DNA of 64,000 bases from Candidatus Nitrosopumilus sp. (GCA_003331425.1 QOOS01000002.1:62001-126000), one strand, 5' to 3'; positions 1-8,197 are shown, numbered from the stretch's first letter. Numbers and translations: made by a program. Notes: generated by a model from the letters alone, not told the origin.

Positions 1-1
1 A

Positions 2-460
2 CTTTTGTGGGATCCAAATGCAGTTAGTACTGCATCAACCCAAGAAGTAAAACAAGAAACAGTAAATTCTGAAGTAGGTGGTGGTTGTCTAATTGCAACT
101 GCAACTTATGGTTCTGAATTTGCACCACAAGTACAACAACTAAGAGAAATTCGTGACAATCAATTGATGAACACAGAATCTGGTTCAGCATTTATGTCTG
201 GTTTCAATGAGTTGTACTATACATTCTCACCAACAATTGCAGACATGGAACGTGAAAGTCCAATGTTTAAAGAAGCAGTCAAACTTGGTTTGACACCAAT
301 GCTCTCAACTTTGACAATCATGGAAAGTGCAGAAACTGAAAGCGAAGTTCTCGGACTTGGTCTATCAGTAATTGCATTGAATTTGGGAATGTACATTGCA
401 GCACCTGCAATGATGTTTTACGGAATTAGTAAAAAAGTAAAATCTGTTAAGTTATCTTAA
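2..460 (+). CDS. CFI-box surface protein, C-terminal part (5' end outside window)
   Basis: The reading frame is open at the left window edge, so this is the C-terminal part of a longer protein. About 25 residues in there is a GGGCLIATATYGSE stretch, the hallmark of the CFI-box C-terminal domain found in many thaumarchaeal surface or membrane proteins. A SPTIAD segment follows, then a hydrophobic helix near residues 114-140 and a short basic tail (ISKKVKSVK), consistent with a C-terminal membrane anchor. The function of the missing N-terminal part cannot be told. A T-rich stretch follows the stop. Confidence 0.75.
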   Translation, partial: LLWDPNAVSTASTQEVKQETVNSEVGGGCLIATATYGSEFAPQVQQLREIRDNQLMNTESGSAFMSGFNELYYTFSPTIADMERESPMFKEAVKLGLTPMLSTLTIMESAETESEVLGLGLSVIALNLGMYIAAPAMMFYGISKKVKSVKLS

Positions 461-466
461 TAGACT

Positions 467-492
467 CATTTTTCTATTTTTTTATTTTTTAA
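467..492 (+). terminator. T-rich terminator after CFI-box gene
   Basis: Runs of T (TTTTT, TTTTTTT, TTTTTT) broken by single bases start a few bases after the stop codon. Oligo-T tracts without a hairpin are the usual archaeal termination signal. No stem-loop is visible. Confidence 0.4.
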
Positions 493-563
493 GAAATCAT
501 TGTTATGAGGATCAATTAATTTAAAACAAATTCAATTTTATAACAAAATAAAAACCATTTTAA

Positions 564-776
564 AAAATCAACCATGTAGTATTTGCAATATTTGTAATTC
601 CTGCAAGAACGACCCATGCCATTACAGGTACAATCATGGGTTCTGGCGCTGCTAGAAGAAAACGTGCAGTTAGATGGAAAGTAAGCAGACAAATTGTTTT
701 CTCATGGGTAATTACAATTCCTGGTGCAGATGTAATGGTAATTGGATTTACATATGTGATTCACTTATTCGTATAA
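564..776 (+). pseudogene. Remnant of PiT-family inorganic phosphate transporter (C-terminal fragment)
   Basis: An open frame of about 70 codons ends at TAA 774-776. It reads as the last part of a PiT phosphate permease: a TTHAITGTIMGSGAA segment matches the family's conserved STTHAITGxIMGxG signature, followed by RAVRWK and two hydrophobic stretches (IVFSWVITIPGA and VMVIGFTYVIHLFV). In-frame TAA at 561-563 and the lack of any ATG/GTG/TTG before the signature leave no way to start it, and the upstream 100 bases show no more of the family. I read it as a 5'-truncated, decayed copy. Independent translation is unlikely. Confidence 0.65.
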
Positions 777-823
777 CTTTACATTGATTTTTATTTCGAC
801 AATTTTGCCCACAAACATTACTA

Positions 824-1906
824 ATGGATATTTTACAACTAATTCAAGCTAATCTTCTTACTCCGATTATTCTATTTTTCTTGTTTGGAATTATTGCAGC
901 TAGAATAAAATCTGACTTAAAAATCCCTGATGCAATATCTGAATTCTTACCCATCTATCTTTTAGCTGCAATTGGACTTCATGGTGGTATTGAGATGCGA
1001 AATACGGGATTTGAAAATATGCTTGTGCCAATGTTTGTTGCAATTGGACTTTCTTTATTATTTACACTTAATCATTATCAAATTTTACGGAGATTAGGTA
1101 AATTCAATCTCTTTGATTCGTATGCACTGGCATCAACTTATGGAGCAGTTGGTGCAGTACATTTCTCTGTAGGTTTATCCTTTTTGAAAAATCAAGGCGT
1201 AACTTCTGAAGGATATATTGCCGCAATTCTTGCAGTTCTTGAACCTCTTGCTTTCATTTTGGCAATATTTATGACAAATATGGCAGTATCAAAACAGATC
1301 AGAGCAAAAAGAAAATCTGTTGGAGATGATGCTTCAACTGACATTGATGTTGGACTAAATGAAACAAAAACAAAACTTTCCAAAGTATTACATGAGTCCA
1401 TTACTGGTAAAGCAATTGTAATTCTTCTTGGTAGTATTGTAATTGGTTACATAATTGGTGAGGAAGGTTTTGAACCAATTAAAATTGTATTTGATGAAAT
1501 GTTTACTGGTGCAATTGTAATTTTTATGATTGAAATGGGTATCATTGCTGGTCAGAGATTAGGCGATATCAAAAAAGTAGGAATCTTTCTTACTGCTTTT
1601 GCAATTCTAATACCTACATTCAATGGAGTAATTGGTGTTTTAGTTTCAACTGCTATAGGATTGAGCCTAGGTGGTTCGGTAATGTTTGGTTTACTTCTTG
1701 CTAGTGCATCTTTTATTGCAGCTCCCGCAGTTTTACGTCAGGCAATTCCTCAGGCAAAGCCCAGTCTATACATTACATCTGCATTAGGAATAACTTTCCC
1801 CTATAACATCATCGTTACCTTGCCTTTGTTATTTGCATTATCTACAATACTTCATTCAGGTGAAACGATAGACTTATTCAATTTCATTACTGGAGGATTG
1901 ATATGA
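824..1906 (+). CDS. sbtA: Sodium-dependent bicarbonate transporter SbtA
   Basis: A 360-residue, very hydrophobic protein with about ten membrane segments in two halves. A polar loop near residues 155-195 (KQIRAKRKSVGDD...) separates them. Size, two-half layout and motifs such as PIYLLAAIGLHGG and SASFIAAPAVLRQAIP fit the Sbt_1 (formerly DUF897) family, whose cyanobacterial members are high-affinity Na+/HCO3- symporters. The next gene overlaps its stop (ATGA at 1903-1906) and encodes a PII-like SbtB, the regulator that binds SbtA. In an autotroph fixing bicarbonate through the 3-hydroxypropionate/4-hydroxybutyrate cycle, HCO3- uptake is the likely role. Substrate is inferred from family and partner. 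Confidence 0.85.
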   Translation: MDILQLIQANLLTPIILFFLFGIIAARIKSDLKIPDAISEFLPIYLLAAIGLHGGIEMRNTGFENMLVPMFVAIGLSLLFTLNHYQILRRLGKFNLFDSYALASTYGAVGAVHFSVGLSFLKNQGVTSEGYIAAILAVLEPLAFILAIFMTNMAVSKQIRAKRKSVGDDASTDIDVGLNETKTKLSKVLHESITGKAIVILLGSIVIGYIIGEEGFEPIKIVFDEMFTGAIVIFMIEMGIIAGQRLGDIKKVGIFLTAFAILIPTFNGVIGVLVSTAIGLSLGGSVMFGLLLASASFIAAPAVLRQAIPQAKPSLYITSALGITFPYNIIVTLPLLFALSTILHSGETIDLFNFITGGLI

Positions 1907-2205
1907 AACTATACAATGTAAAATTACTTACCATCACTTGTGAGATATTGGCACAAGAAAATATTCTTGAAATTTTAAAGAAACATGAAATTACAGGTTA
2001 TACAAAATATGAAGTTGATGGAAATGGTGCACGTGGATTGCGTGGACAAGGATTCAAAAATGAAAAAAATATAAAAATTGAAGTAATTATGAGAGAGGAG
2101 AAATTACAAGACGTGGTTGAAGAAATATCTAGAACCCAATTTGCAAATTTTGCAATAGTTTTGTATGTTAGTGACGTTGGAGTTTTACGTCCTGAAAAAT
2201 TTTAA
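1903..2205 (+). CDS. sbtB: PII-like carbon-sensing protein SbtB
   Basis: A 100-residue protein of the PII superfamily (ferredoxin-like fold, normally a trimer). The T-loop region near residues 33-52 reads TGYTKYEVDGNGARGLRGQG, like the SbtB branch and unlike GlnB, and it lacks the GlnB uridylylation Tyr motif. Known SbtB proteins bind cAMP, AMP, ADP or ATP and dock on SbtA to gate uptake. The C-terminal redox CGPxGC loop of many cyanobacterial SbtB proteins is absent: the protein ends DVGVLRPEKF without cysteine. It overlaps sbtA by 4 nt and meets arsR tail to tail. Confidence 0.8.
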   Translation: MKLYNVKLLTITCEILAQENILEILKKHEITGYTKYEVDGNGARGLRGQGFKNEKNIKIEVIMREEKLQDVVEEISRTQFANFAIVLYVSDVGVLRPEKF

Positions 2206-2501
2206 CAACACTCTTCATCTAAACAAAGATCTGGAATTTCTTTTGATGTTTTTGTAACATTTGTAATTAATTTTGAAAGTTGCTCGTTGGTTATAGTATA
2301 CATTGCTTTTTTTCCTTCATCTCTGGATTTTACAATTCCACATTTTTTTAATATTTTAAGGTGATGCGACACTAGTGGTTGATCTTTTTTTAATTCATTA
2401 ACAAAATCATTTACACATAATTCATGATTTTTTTGTAATAATCCTAAAATTTCAAATCTTGTTTCATCACATATGCATTTTAGAAGACTGATTCCATTCA
2501 T
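2202..2501 (-). CDS. arsR: ArsR-family metalloid-responsive repressor
   Basis: A 99-residue winged-helix protein. The recognition region LVSHHLKILKKCGIV (about 43-57) is the ArsR/SmtB signature. Cysteines are at 9, 11, 29 (in ELCV), 54, 93, 98 and 99, so a thiol site for As(III) is available. The C-terminal CLDEECC resembles the cysteine tails of other arsenic-responsive ArsR proteins, but which residues bind cannot be told. It is divergent from arsC-aquaporin and shares a 40-bp promoter gap with an inverted repeat around the TATA box. Its last bases overlap the end of sbtB. Confidence 0.88.
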   Translation of the reverse strand: MNGISLLKCICDETRFEILGLLQKNHELCVNDFVNELKKDQPLVSHHLKILKKCGIVKSRDEGKKAMYTITNEQLSKLITNVTKTSKEIPDLCLDEECC

Positions 2502-2529
2502 ATCAATTTAAATTTATATAAACTGATAT
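2500..2529. promoter_or_regulatory. arsR/arsC divergent promoter and probable ArsR operator
   Basis: ATATCA (2500-2505) and TGATAT (2524-2529) form an inverted repeat. Between them lies the self-complementary TATA element TTTATATAAA (2513-2522), centred about 25 nt before the arsC ATG, the spacing expected of a leaderless archaeal transcript. The left arm overlaps the arsR start codon. Repressor bound here would cover the TATA box in both directions. That the repeat is the ArsR site is inferred. Confidence 0.55.
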
Positions 2530-2541
2530 TTATGTTATTTT

Positions 2542-2955
2542 ATGGATATTCCTAAAAATATTCTATTTGTGTGCGTAGAAAATGCTGGGCGAAGTCAAAT
2601 GGCTGAGGCATTTTTTAAAAAATTTGCTAAAAATCGATTTAATGTAATTAGTGCTGGAACCTCCCCATCATCTACTCTTAATCCAGTAGTTATTTCAGTA
2701 ATGGCAGAAATTGGAATTGATTTGAAAAATCAACAACCTCAGTTATTGTCATCATCAATGATTAAAAATTCCAATAAAACTATCAACATGGGATGTATGG
2801 ATAAAGAATCATGTCCATCATTGTTTGTTAAAGACGTTGATGATTGGAATGTTGAGGATCCTAAAGGAAAATCAATTGATGATGTAAGAAAAATTCGAGA
2901 TCAAATTAAAAATGATGTTTTGACTTTATTGGATTCACTTGAAAATGATGTTTGA
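2542..2955 (+). CDS. arsC: Arsenate reductase, low-molecular-weight phosphatase type
   Basis: A 137-residue protein with the CX5R phosphatase loop at 11-17 (CVENAGR, followed by SQ), two later cysteines (C85 and C91 in MGCMDKESC) and a DP pair at 106-107. This fits the thioredoxin-coupled arsenate reductases of the Staphylococcus pI258 type, where the three cysteines relay a disulfide while arsenate is reduced to arsenite. A protein tyrosine phosphatase would lack the two later cysteines. ArsR is divergent upstream, and the aquaporin start overlaps the stop codon (ATGA). Confidence 0.88.
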   Translation: MDIPKNILFVCVENAGRSQMAEAFFKKFAKNRFNVISAGTSPSSTLNPVVISVMAEIGIDLKNQQPQLLSSSMIKNSNKTINMGCMDKESCPSLFVKDVDDWNVEDPKGKSIDDVRKIRDQIKNDVLTLLDSLENDV

Positions 2956-3659
2956 TGACTTATTCTAATTTACAAATTTTTACTGTGGAGTTAATTGGAA
3001 CTTTTATTCTTGTAGTTTTTGCTACAGGTTCAATTGTATATGATGTTGAATTTTTTGACGGAAGTTTGGGAATTCCTTTTGCAGCTGTTGCACCATTTAT
3101 TGCATTATTAATTGGAGTTTATTCATTTGGAAAAATTTCTTTGGCGCATTTTAATCCTGCTGTAACTATTGGATACTATATTACAGGACATATAACAAAG
3201 ATTCAAGTTTTGTATTATTTAATTGCAGAAATTATTGGCGCCTTATTGGGTTCCCTTTTTGTATTAAGCTTTATTGGAGAAAAACCAAACCTTGGTGCTA
3301 ATGCTCCTAATTATGATTTTTCAATCTTTTTGATATTTCCTGTGGAAGTTTTAGCTTCTTTGATGTTAATGGCTGTAATTTTCTATGTTGTATACACTAA
3401 AGGTTTGAGAGGATTTAGCGGAGTTGCAATTGGTGGGATTGTTGCATTGGATATTTTGTTTTTGGCTTTTATTTCTGGTGCATCCATGAATCCTGCTAGA
3501 GCCCTTGCCCCTGCATTGTTATCTGGAACATTTGGTGATCTGTGGCTGTATTGGACTGCTCCTTTTGTTGGAACTATAATTGCAGCATTTGTATTTCGAG
3601 GCAAATTCCAAGCCCAAAGAGCACAAATTAGGAATAATAATGACCGTATTGTAGACTGA
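2955..3659 (+). CDS. MIP-family channel (aquaglyceroporin) in the ars operon
   Basis: A 234-residue, six-helix membrane protein with both pore motifs of the MIP family: FNPAVT near 66-71 and SMNPAR near 177-182. ATG 2955 is preferred over TTG 2952 because it makes the common ATGA overlap with arsC. Sitting behind arsR/arsC, it parallels AqpS of Sinorhizobium meliloti, which lets As(OH)3 leave the cell after arsenate reduction. No ArsB or Acr3 pump is present in the window. Role in arsenite exit is inferred from position; water or glycerol transport is possible. HemL starts 2 nt after its stop. Confidence 0.85.
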   Translation: MTYSNLQIFTVELIGTFILVVFATGSIVYDVEFFDGSLGIPFAAVAPFIALLIGVYSFGKISLAHFNPAVTIGYYITGHITKIQVLYYLIAEIIGALLGSLFVLSFIGEKPNLGANAPNYDFSIFLIFPVEVLASLMLMAVIFYVVYTKGLRGFSGVAIGGIVALDILFLAFISGASMNPARALAPALLSGTFGDLWLYWTAPFVGTIIAAFVFRGKFQAQRAQIRNNNDRIVD

Positions 3660-3661
3660 TT

Positions 3662-4939
3662 ATGTCTAAATCTAGAAAATTATTTAGCGATTCCAAAAAA
3701 GTTACTCCATCAGGCGTAAATAGCCCTGTTAGATATTTTGATCCTTATCCATTTTTTACAAAAAAGGCTAATGGTGCATACATCTGGGATGAGGATAATA
3801 CTCGTTACATTGATTTTTGTAACGCATATGGTGCTTTGCTATTGGGACATCGTAGAAAAGAGATTCTGGATTCTGTAACTAAACAACTTTCAAAGGGAAC
3901 ACTGTATTGCACTCCTACTGCATCTGAAATCGAATTATCCAAATTGATTCTTGGCAATTTCCCTTCAATGGATAAAGTGAGATTAATGAATACTGGTGGT
4001 GAAGCTACAATGACTGCAATTAGATTAGCACGTGGTTATACAAAAAAGAAAAAAATTATTAAATTTGAAGGATGTTATCATGGTGCACATGATTCTGTAT
4101 TAGTTAAGGCTGGCTCTGGTTCTGCACATAATGGCATTTCTGTTTCTGATGGTGGATTGGATGAAGTTTCAAAGAATACTCTAGTTGTCGAGTATAACAA
4201 TATTGAATCCCTACAAAAAACAATTTCTAAAAATAAAGATATTGCTGGAGTAATTGTAGAACCAATTTTAGCTAACATGGGATTGATTTTACCTGAAAAG
4301 AATTTCCTTTCAGATTTGAGAAAAATCACTAAAGAAAATAATATTCCATTAATTTTTGATGAAGTGGTTACTGGTTTTAGAGTCTCTCCTGGTGGAGCAC
4401 AGGAACACTTTGGTATCAAACCTGATATCACTACTTTAGCTAAAGCTCTGAGTAATGGATTTACAATTTCAGCTGTAGGCGGTAAAAAAGAAATAATGAA
4501 CCTATTATCCCCTGGTGGAAAAGTTTACCAGGCAAGTACTTTTGCAGGTAATCCAATTTCTGTTAGTGCTGCAATCAGTTCTATTAAGACAATTAACAAA
4601 ATGAAAAATAAACTCTATTCAAAACTTGAAAAATTCAATTTACTATTTTCAACTGCCCTGGATGACATGGCTACTGATATGAAAATCCCTCACCAAATCA
4701 ATTTTACAGCCTCAATGTTTCAAATTTTCTTTACAAACAAGCCTGTAATTGACTCTAAAACATCTAAAAAAGCAGATGGCAAAAAATTCCAGAAATTATT
4801 TCGAACTCTGTTGAAAGAGGGTGTCTTTATTCCACCATCTCAATTTGAAGTTGTTTTCTTATCTGATGCTCATACTCAAAATGATCTAAACAAAACATTA
4901 GATGCATATCATAGTGCATTAAAGTCGGTGAAGAATTGA
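3662..4939 (+). CDS. hemL: Glutamate-1-semialdehyde 2,1-aminomutase
   Basis: A 425-residue class III aminotransferase, the usual size for GSA aminomutase. Visible features: NTGGEATMTAIRLARG (about 110-125, cofactor phosphate binding), IFDEVVTGFR (231-240) with the Asp that contacts the pyridine ring, and TLAKALSNGF with the PLP-binding Lys at 261. It makes 5-aminolevulinate from glutamate-1-semialdehyde, the product of HemA (encoded at about 21 kb on the other strand). First gene of the hemL-hemC-cobA-hemD run, 2 nt after the aquaporin, so it may be partly co-transcribed with the arsenic genes. Confidence 0.93.
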   Translation: MSKSRKLFSDSKKVTPSGVNSPVRYFDPYPFFTKKANGAYIWDEDNTRYIDFCNAYGALLLGHRRKEILDSVTKQLSKGTLYCTPTASEIELSKLILGNFPSMDKVRLMNTGGEATMTAIRLARGYTKKKKIIKFEGCYHGAHDSVLVKAGSGSAHNGISVSDGGLDEVSKNTLVVEYNNIESLQKTISKNKDIAGVIVEPILANMGLILPEKNFLSDLRKITKENNIPLIFDEVVTGFRVSPGGAQEHFGIKPDITTLAKALSNGFTISAVGGKKEIMNLLSPGGKVYQASTFAGNPISVSAAISSIKTINKMKNKLYSKLEKFNLLFSTALDDMATDMKIPHQINFTASMFQIFFTNKPVIDSKTSKKADGKKFQKLFRTLLKEGVFIPPSQFEVVFLSDAHTQNDLNKTLDAYHSALKSVKN

Positions 4940-5871
4940 AATACGTAGTTGGTGCAAGAGGCAGTAAATTATCTATGGCCCAAACAAATTGGGTTATTTC
5001 AGAATTAAAAAAAGTAAATTCTGATTGTGAATATGAAATTAAACCAATTACTACTAAAGGTGATACTGATACAAGACCTCTATTTACAATTGAACAAAAA
5101 GGAATTTTTGAAAAAGAAATTGACAAGGCAGTTGCAGCAAAAGAAATTGATTTTGCAGTACATAGTCTCAAAGATGTTCCTTCTGAATTAGCTGATAATT
5201 TAATAATTGCATCCATTCCAAAACGTGAAAAAGTTAATGACGTTTTTATTTCATCTGATGATTCATCTTTAGATAAAATAAAACCTGGTTCTGTAATTGG
5301 TACAAGTTCATTGCGTAGAGCTGTTCAGATTTCACGACAAAGATCCGATGTAACTGTTAAACCAATTAGAGGAAATATTGAGACTCGAATCAATAAAGCA
5401 TCTGGCGAAAACTATGATGCTATTGTACTTGCACAAGCAGGAATTTCTAGATTGGGAGTTGATGTCAATTTCACTCCTCTATCCGTAGATGATTTTTCAC
5501 CTTCTCCTGGTCAAGGTGCTATTGCAATAGTTGCAAGAACTGATGATGTTCAAACCATTGAAATGCTTAAAAAAATTGAAGATGCTGATTCTAGATTGGA
5601 AATTGAGGCTGAACGTGCACTGTCTGATTACATTGACTCTGGATGTAGATTTCCTTTAGGTGCTTACGCAAAATCTGACGGTAATGAGATGAATCTTACC
5701 GTATATGCTTTCTCAGTTGATGGTAAACAATCTCTACAAGTAACAAAATCTGGAGATAAAAATAATCCTAAATTATTGGGTAAACAGGTAGGAGAAGAAT
5801 TGCGTAGTAAAGGAATCAATGATCTTGCATTAAATTGGAGGGAAAAAGTGGAGGAATGGAATAAGACATGA
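4936..5871 (+). CDS. hemC: Hydroxymethylbilane synthase (porphobilinogen deaminase)
   Basis: 311 residues, the family's usual length. The N-terminal GARGSKLSMAQTNW, the catalytic Asp in HSLKDVP (D80), GTSSLRRAVQ (122-131) and the cofactor-attachment Cys in DSGCRFPLGA (C237) are all present. It joins four porphobilinogens into the linear tetrapyrrole, primed on a dipyrromethane bound to that Cys. The start is TTG at 4936, overlapping the hemL stop by 4 nt; no ATG fits the conserved N-terminus. Confidence 0.95.
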   Translation: MKYVVGARGSKLSMAQTNWVISELKKVNSDCEYEIKPITTKGDTDTRPLFTIEQKGIFEKEIDKAVAAKEIDFAVHSLKDVPSELADNLIIASIPKREKVNDVFISSDDSSLDKIKPGSVIGTSSLRRAVQISRQRSDVTVKPIRGNIETRINKASGENYDAIVLAQAGISRLGVDVNFTPLSVDDFSPSPGQGAIAIVARTDDVQTIEMLKKIEDADSRLEIEAERALSDYIDSGCRFPLGAYAKSDGNEMNLTVYAFSVDGKQSLQVTKSGDKNNPKLLGKQVGEELRSKGINDLALNWREKVEEWNKT

Positions 5872-6608
5872 CTGGAAAAGTGTATCTTGTTGGAGCCGGA
5901 CCTGGAGATAGTAAATTAATTACTATGAGGGCCGTTGAATTAATCCAAAAAGCTGATGTGGTTTTGTATGATAGATTAGTCAGCAAGAAAATTGTTTCCA
6001 TGATTCCTAAAACTGCAAAAAAAGTCTATGTTGGTCGTTCAGTAGGTGATGATACAAGCCATCAAAATGGCACCAATGATTTAATGGTTGAATATGCAAA
6101 ATCTACAAAACATGTTGTTAGACTAAAGGGTGGTGACCCAATTATTTTTGGACGTGGTGGAGAAGAAGCTGAATTTTTAAAAGAACATAAAGTAAAATAT
6201 GAAATTGTACCCGGAATTACATCTGGAATTGGTTCTGCAACATATGCAGGAATTCCATTAACTCATAGAAAATATGCTTCATCAGTTGTTTTTGTGACAG
6301 GTCATGAGGATCCTGAAAAGAAACAAGAAATTGTTAAATGGAAAAATTTAGCCAAATCTGTTGATACAATTGTAATTATGATGGGATTATCTAGAATTGA
6401 TGTAATTTGTAAGCAGCTGATAGCAGGTGGAATGGATAAAAAAACACCGGTTGCTGTAATCCAAAATGGAACCACTCCCCAACAAAAAATGATTAAAGGT
6501 AATGTGACCAATATTGCAAAAAAAGTTAAAGAAAATAAGATAATTCCACCTACAAATATCATTATTGGAAATGTAGTTGATTTGTCTGATGTTATTGGGT
6601 GGAAATAA
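5868..6608 (+). CDS. cobA: Uroporphyrinogen-III C-methyltransferase (SUMT)
   Basis: 246 residues of the tetrapyrrole methylase fold: the N-terminal VYLVGAGPGD loop, VVLYDRLVS (31-39), and LKGGDPIIFGRGGEE (86-100), the SAM/substrate motif of SUMT. It adds methyl groups at C2 and C7 of uroporphyrinogen III to give precorrin-2, the branch point to siroheme, cobalamin and, in this organism, probably heme. It is a single-domain CobA; the dehydrogenase partner is a separate gene at 21.9-22.6 kb. ATGA overlap with hemC. Confidence 0.93.
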   Translation: MTGKVYLVGAGPGDSKLITMRAVELIQKADVVLYDRLVSKKIVSMIPKTAKKVYVGRSVGDDTSHQNGTNDLMVEYAKSTKHVVRLKGGDPIIFGRGGEEAEFLKEHKVKYEIVPGITSGIGSATYAGIPLTHRKYASSVVFVTGHEDPEKKQEIVKWKNLAKSVDTIVIMMGLSRIDVICKQLIAGGMDKKTPVAVIQNGTTPQQKMIKGNVTNIAKKVKENKIIPPTNIIIGNVVDLSDVIGWK

Positions 6609-7405
6609 TGCTTAGTGGTAAAACTATTGCAATTACACGTTCACAAGATGACGCTACTGAATTTATTTCACTTGCACAAGATAATGATGCAACTCCTATT
6701 GCATTACCCACTATTGAATTAGTTAGTAAAGGCGAAAAAATTGTTGATGAATTTTTAGAATCTGTTGAAAAATATAATCCTGATTATTCTGTTTTTATGA
6801 GTTCAAAAGCTGTTAAACTGTTATTTGATACTGCAAAACAACTAGGTAAACTCGAAAAATTACAATTAGCAGTTGCAAATACTACGGTAATGTCTGTAGG
6901 ACCTAAAACTTCCCTTACTTTGGAGGCTGAAGGAATTAAAGTCAATCACCAACCAACAACTTATTCTTCAGTTGGTGTTGGGGAGGAATTCACTAAACTT
7001 AATGCAGTTGGCAAAAAAGTAATTGTTCCACGTAGTGGTGCATCTACTCCTTTTCTAAAAGAATTACTTTCCAAAATTGGAATTGATGTTTTAGAAATTC
7101 ATCTGTATGATGTTTGTGCATTTAGGGATACAACTCAATGGAATGGATTTAGAGAATTATTTTCTCAAAATAAAGTTGATGGTGTTGTATTCACTAGTGC
7201 ATCATCTGTTAGGGGCTTCTTTGAAATTATGTCTAAAGATTATTCTGAGGATGTACTTCTTGAAAACCTTGAAAAATTATCTGTGGTTTCTATTGGACCA
7301 TTCACTTCTGATGAATTAAAAAAATTTAAAGTCAAAAATTCTGTTGCAGAAGTTCATACTGTTGCAGGTGCATTTGATGAGATGAAAATTACTCTTTCAA
7401 CTTAA
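6608..7405 (+). CDS. hemD: Uroporphyrinogen-III synthase
   Basis: A 265-residue protein of the weakly conserved HemD family, which cyclises hydroxymethylbilane while inverting ring D. Visible family marks are GKTIAITRS at the N-terminus, VFMSSKAVKLLF (about 60-72), a VPRSGAS segment near 143 and VVFTSASSVRGFF in the second domain. I use ATG 6608 (TAATG overlap with cobA) rather than GTG 6599. Position at the end of hemL-hemC-cobA supports the call, because sequence conservation in this family is low. Confidence 0.88.
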   Translation: MLSGKTIAITRSQDDATEFISLAQDNDATPIALPTIELVSKGEKIVDEFLESVEKYNPDYSVFMSSKAVKLLFDTAKQLGKLEKLQLAVANTTVMSVGPKTSLTLEAEGIKVNHQPTTYSSVGVGEEFTKLNAVGKKVIVPRSGASTPFLKELLSKIGIDVLEIHLYDVCAFRDTTQWNGFRELFSQNKVDGVVFTSASSVRGFFEIMSKDYSEDVLLENLEKLSVVSIGPFTSDELKKFKVKNSVAEVHTVAGAFDEMKITLST

Positions 7406-7407
7406 AA

Positions 7408-7983
7408 TTACTTGAATTTTTTCTTAGCAAATTTTGAAAGGCCTTCAGTTTTTAATTTCTCTGATTCTTTCATAACTGAATTATGTTGATCTAGTTTATG
7501 TTGTTTTAATTTCTTTTTCAAATCTGCAAATTCGTTTGCAAGTATTTTCATTGCATATATTCCTGCATTTCCTGCTTTGTTTACTCCAACTGCTACAACT
7601 GGTGAACCTGATGGCATTTCAGTAATTGATAACAATGAGTCTAATCCTCCAAATGCTGAAAATTTAGCTGTATCTGTTTTTTTTGGATGTTTGTCATTAT
7701 ACACTAGAATTGGAACTCCGATAACTGGAATTGTTGTATGTGATGCAATCATTCCTGGTAGATGGGCAGCTCCTCCTGCACCTGCAATTATAATTTTTAA
7801 TCCTATTTTTTCAGCATGTTTTGCATATTCTTCTAATCGTGCAGGTGTTCTATGTGCTGAAACAATTTGGTCTTCGTGTTTGATTTCATATTCATCTAGA
7901 ATTTCTGCAGCTGCTTGCATAATTCTACTATCTGAACTAGAACCCATAATTATTCCAACTAGGGGCTTTTCAGAATATTTCAT
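7408..7983 (-). CDS. purE: 5-(carboxyamino)imidazole ribonucleotide mutase
   Basis: 191 residues. GSSSDS (14-19), SAHRTP (42-47) and GAGGAAHLPG (68-77) are the CAIR/NCAIR-binding motifs of PurE. The C-terminal 35 residues are lysine-rich and extend beyond the usual class I core of about 160. It isomerises N5-CAIR to CAIR in purine synthesis. Its usual partner purK is not adjacent. It is convergent with hemD, with 2 nt between the stops. Confidence 0.92.
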   Translation of the reverse strand: MKYSEKPLVGIIMGSSSDSRIMQAAAEILDEYEIKHEDQIVSAHRTPARLEEYAKHAEKIGLKIIIAGAGGAAHLPGMIASHTTIPVIGVPILVYNDKHPKKTDTAKFSAFGGLDSLLSITEMPSGSPVVAVGVNKAGNAGIYAMKILANEFADLKKKLKQHKLDQHNSVMKESEKLKTEGLSKFAKKKFK

Positions 7984-8008
7984 ATTACTACAAAAAACTA
8001 GAGAGTAA

Positions 8009-8116
8009 TTAAGAATTACATCTATTGATCCAATTTTTTACCTCTTGATTTTTTTTGTTGTCAATGTTTTCTTTATTGTTCTGTGGTGCGTATAGATCTC
8101 TTTTACTAAAATGAAT
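8009..8116 (-). CDS. Possible small ORF without standard start codon upstream of purE
   Basis: A 35-codon frame that reads like protein (HFSKRDLYAPQNNKEN..., ending WINRCNS) ends 25 nt before the purE start and points the same way. It has no ATG, GTG or TTG: in-frame TAA lies directly before ATT at 8114-8116, the only near-cognate start. It could be a real small gene with an odd start, a remnant, or chance. Nothing is recognised in it. Confidence 0.2.
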   Translation of the reverse strand: MHFSKRDLYAPQNNKENIDNKKNQEVKNWINRCNS

Positions 8117-8197
8117 TTAAGATTGAAATTTAGCTATAGCTATTTAGCTCTGCCTATTTTTCCTCATGTATTTATAATATAACGGAGTTATCATGTC

